In this document: one piece after another, positions 62,856 through 64,000 of the stretch
Layout of the letters: the number at the start of each line of letters is the position of its first letter
How positions within the stretch are numbered: position 1 is the stretch's first letter
Assembly: GCF_000159995.1 (NCBI RefSeq)
Contig: NZ_GG700642.1
Location: 886,242-950,241, forward strand
Source: Alloprevotella tannerae ATCC 51259
GTDB taxonomy: Bacteria; Bacteroidota; Bacteroidia; Bacteroidales; Bacteroidaceae
Length of the DNA: 64,000 bases
Direction of reading: 5' to 3'
Position numbers and translations under genes: made by a program
Notes under the pieces: model-generated
Databases searched by the model: none
What the model was told of the DNA's origin: nothing
Seen by the model: only the letters and a program-made list of their open reading frames with translations

Positions 62856-62940
62856 AGGGCGATTGGCAACGCTGCATTCCTAACGACAAACCGCCGGAGC
62901 AAGCGCTGCGCCGGCAGTAATCTATTTAAGAACAATACAA

Positions 62941-64000
62941 ATGATACTTCGCATACTTCCTGTCTTACTCTTGATTCTCTTGCTCCCGCCTTTCGGAATC
63001 GAGCGCTTGATGCTGCGCGAAAAGTCTTGGCGCAAGTGGATTTACGCCCCCAACCTCTTGCTCGCGCTCCTGCTTATCGGCGCGAGCATCAAGGAAAGTT
63101 ATTCGATGACTGCGGATCAGCTCAAAGCCATTTTGTTGTCGACCACGCTGTGCGTAGCTGTGCCGGAAATCATCCTATCGCTTTTGCTGCTCTTCTGCTT
63201 GCTCTTCAAGTCGTATCGACTGTGGGTACGCCGCATCGCCTTGTTTGTGAGTTCGGTCGTGTTTCTGACGATGTTGTACGGCTTCACGCTGGGTTATCGC
63301 CAGATAGTGGTCAAGCCCTTCACGTACACGTCGGCAGCCATCCCGCAAGCGTTTGATGGGTATCGAATTGTGCAGCTCTCCGACCTGCACGTGGGTACCT
63401 TGCGTCGTCACCACGTCGTCGTGGAGCGGATTGTCGACAGCGTGAATGCGTTGCAGCCCGACTTAATCGTGTTTACGGGTGACTTGGTCAACTACCACGC
63501 AGAAGAACTCTTTGAGTTTGAGGATATCTTCCGAAAAATGCACGCTCGCGACGGAGTTATCAGCATTATGGGCAACCATGATTATATGACGTACTACAAC
63601 TGGCCCGACGAAAAGGCGCGTTTGGCCAACGTCCGCTTGCTGCAAGATCATCAGCGCGCGATAGGGTGGCGCCTGCTTCTCAATGATAATTACATACTAC
63701 GCCGCGGAAATGATTCCATTGCGATTGTTGGCGTAGAAAACGATGGCAAGCCGCCTTTCCCGGCTTTAGGCGATTTGCCGCGGGCTCAACGCGGCTTGCA
63801 AAATAGTTGCTTCCAGATCTTGCTCTCCCACGACCCGACGCATTGGCGCCGTCGCGTATTGCCGGAGACCAGCATCCCGCTGATGCTCGCCGGACACACG
63901 CACGGCATGCAGCTGAAAATAGGAAGTTTCTCCCCATCTGAATGGTTTTATCCCGAATGGGGCGGGCCTTACTATGAGGGCGGACGCACGCTCTACGTAA
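62941..64000 (+). CDS. Membrane-anchored metallophosphoesterase (3' end beyond the window)
   Basis: The open frame from ATG 62941 continues past the window end; 353 codons are visible. Three or four hydrophobic segments occupy residues 1-115, then a calcineurin-like phosphoesterase domain with 'IVQLSDLHVG' (DxH), 'DLIVFTGDLVN', 'ISIMGNHDYM', 'ILLSHDPTHWRR' and 'LMLAGHTHGMQ'. All five motif groups are intact. It resembles the YkuE/YaeI-like class (possibly UDP-diacylglucosamine hydrolase type). The start codon is 85 bp after pyrC. Confidence 0.9.
   Translation, partial: MILRILPVLLLILLLPPFGIERLMLREKSWRKWIYAPNLLLALLLIGASIKESYSMTADQLKAILLSTTLCVAVPEIILSLLLLFCLLFKSYRLWVRRIALFVSSVVFLTMLYGFTLGYRQIVVKPFTYTSAAIPQAFDGYRIVQLSDLHVGTLRRHHVVVERIVDSVNALQPDLIVFTGDLVNYHAEELFEFEDIFRKMHARDGVISIMGNHDYMTYYNWPDEKARLANVRLLQDHQRAIGWRLLLNDNYILRRGNDSIAIVGVENDGKPPFPALGDLPRAQRGLQNSCFQILLSHDPTHWRRRVLPETSIPLMLAGHTHGMQLKIGSFSPSEWFYPEWGGPYYEGGRTLYV

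Overview
The window is a stretch of a Bacteroidota (order Bacteroidales) chromosome, most likely from the Prevotellaceae or a close relative. The evidence is the family content (DUF4301, DUF5683, DUF6056, DUF4105 Lnb-type protein, HU-like proteins with extra tails, acyl-ACP thioesterase, S9 dipeptidyl peptidase, TlpA-type redoxins with a DUF4369-like N-terminus), conserved orders such as phoH-purC-menG-aroE and parA-parB-DUF5683-mltD-rel, and many promoters of the Bacteroidetes sigma type (TTTG, 19-21 bp, TAnnTTTG). The genus is inferred, not proven. Nearly everything is chromosomal housekeeping; I see no prophage, insertion sequence, CRISPR array or integrated plasmid.

Layout. 1-460: 5S rRNA (end of an rRNA operon) and its terminator. 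461-3243: dciA-like/recF facing left, then a TPR membrane protein and ribH. 3277-3524: tRNA-Tyr, tRNA-Asp and tRNA-fMet. 3845-7391: phoH, purC, menG, aroE. 7486-13904: leftward tRNA-Thr, a pair of chromate-transporter-like proteins, DUF4301, a mutarotase, a secreted C1 peptidase and an M24 aminopeptidase. 13975-20494: an ATP-grasp protein, a GtrB-like glycosyltransferase with a membrane partner, cutC, pyrK-pyrD. 21422-26286: pheT, yebC, a lipoprotein, a glycosyltransferase. 26707-34870: leftward MazG-like NTPase, alkaline phosphatase, Rel, lytic transglycosylase, DUF5683, ParB, ParA. 35054-37023: surE, lpxB. 37315-41198: two HU-like genes around an envelope lipoprotein operon headed by an ORF carrying an 80-bp CA/TG microsatellite. 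41881-50314: acyl-ACP thioesterase, redoxin, DPP-IV, a small lipoprotein, mtaB, a GT2 and an RsmI-like methyltransferase. 50927-60492: two lipoproteins, secA, a phosphatase-fold protein that seems to have lost its active site, DUF4105 and a thioredoxin-like protein. 60669-64000: Dpm1-like GT, pyrC and a truncated metallophosphoesterase.

The most unusual content lies between genes. At least ten intergenic spaces hold tandem arrays with units of 21, 22 or 23 bp, close to two turns of B-DNA. They fall into about five unrelated sequence families. One 22-bp family occurs at five loci and a 21-bp family at two, each time as exactly four units in perfect register; a 23-bp family forms arrays of about 20 and 5 units. 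The arrays lie mostly downstream of genes, often between convergent ones, and three of them flank the two HU-like genes. I do not recognise them as a described element. The second notable locus is the (CA)40 tract, which lies inside an ORF with a near-consensus promoter immediately ahead of a surface-lipoprotein operon and is a candidate phase-variable switch.
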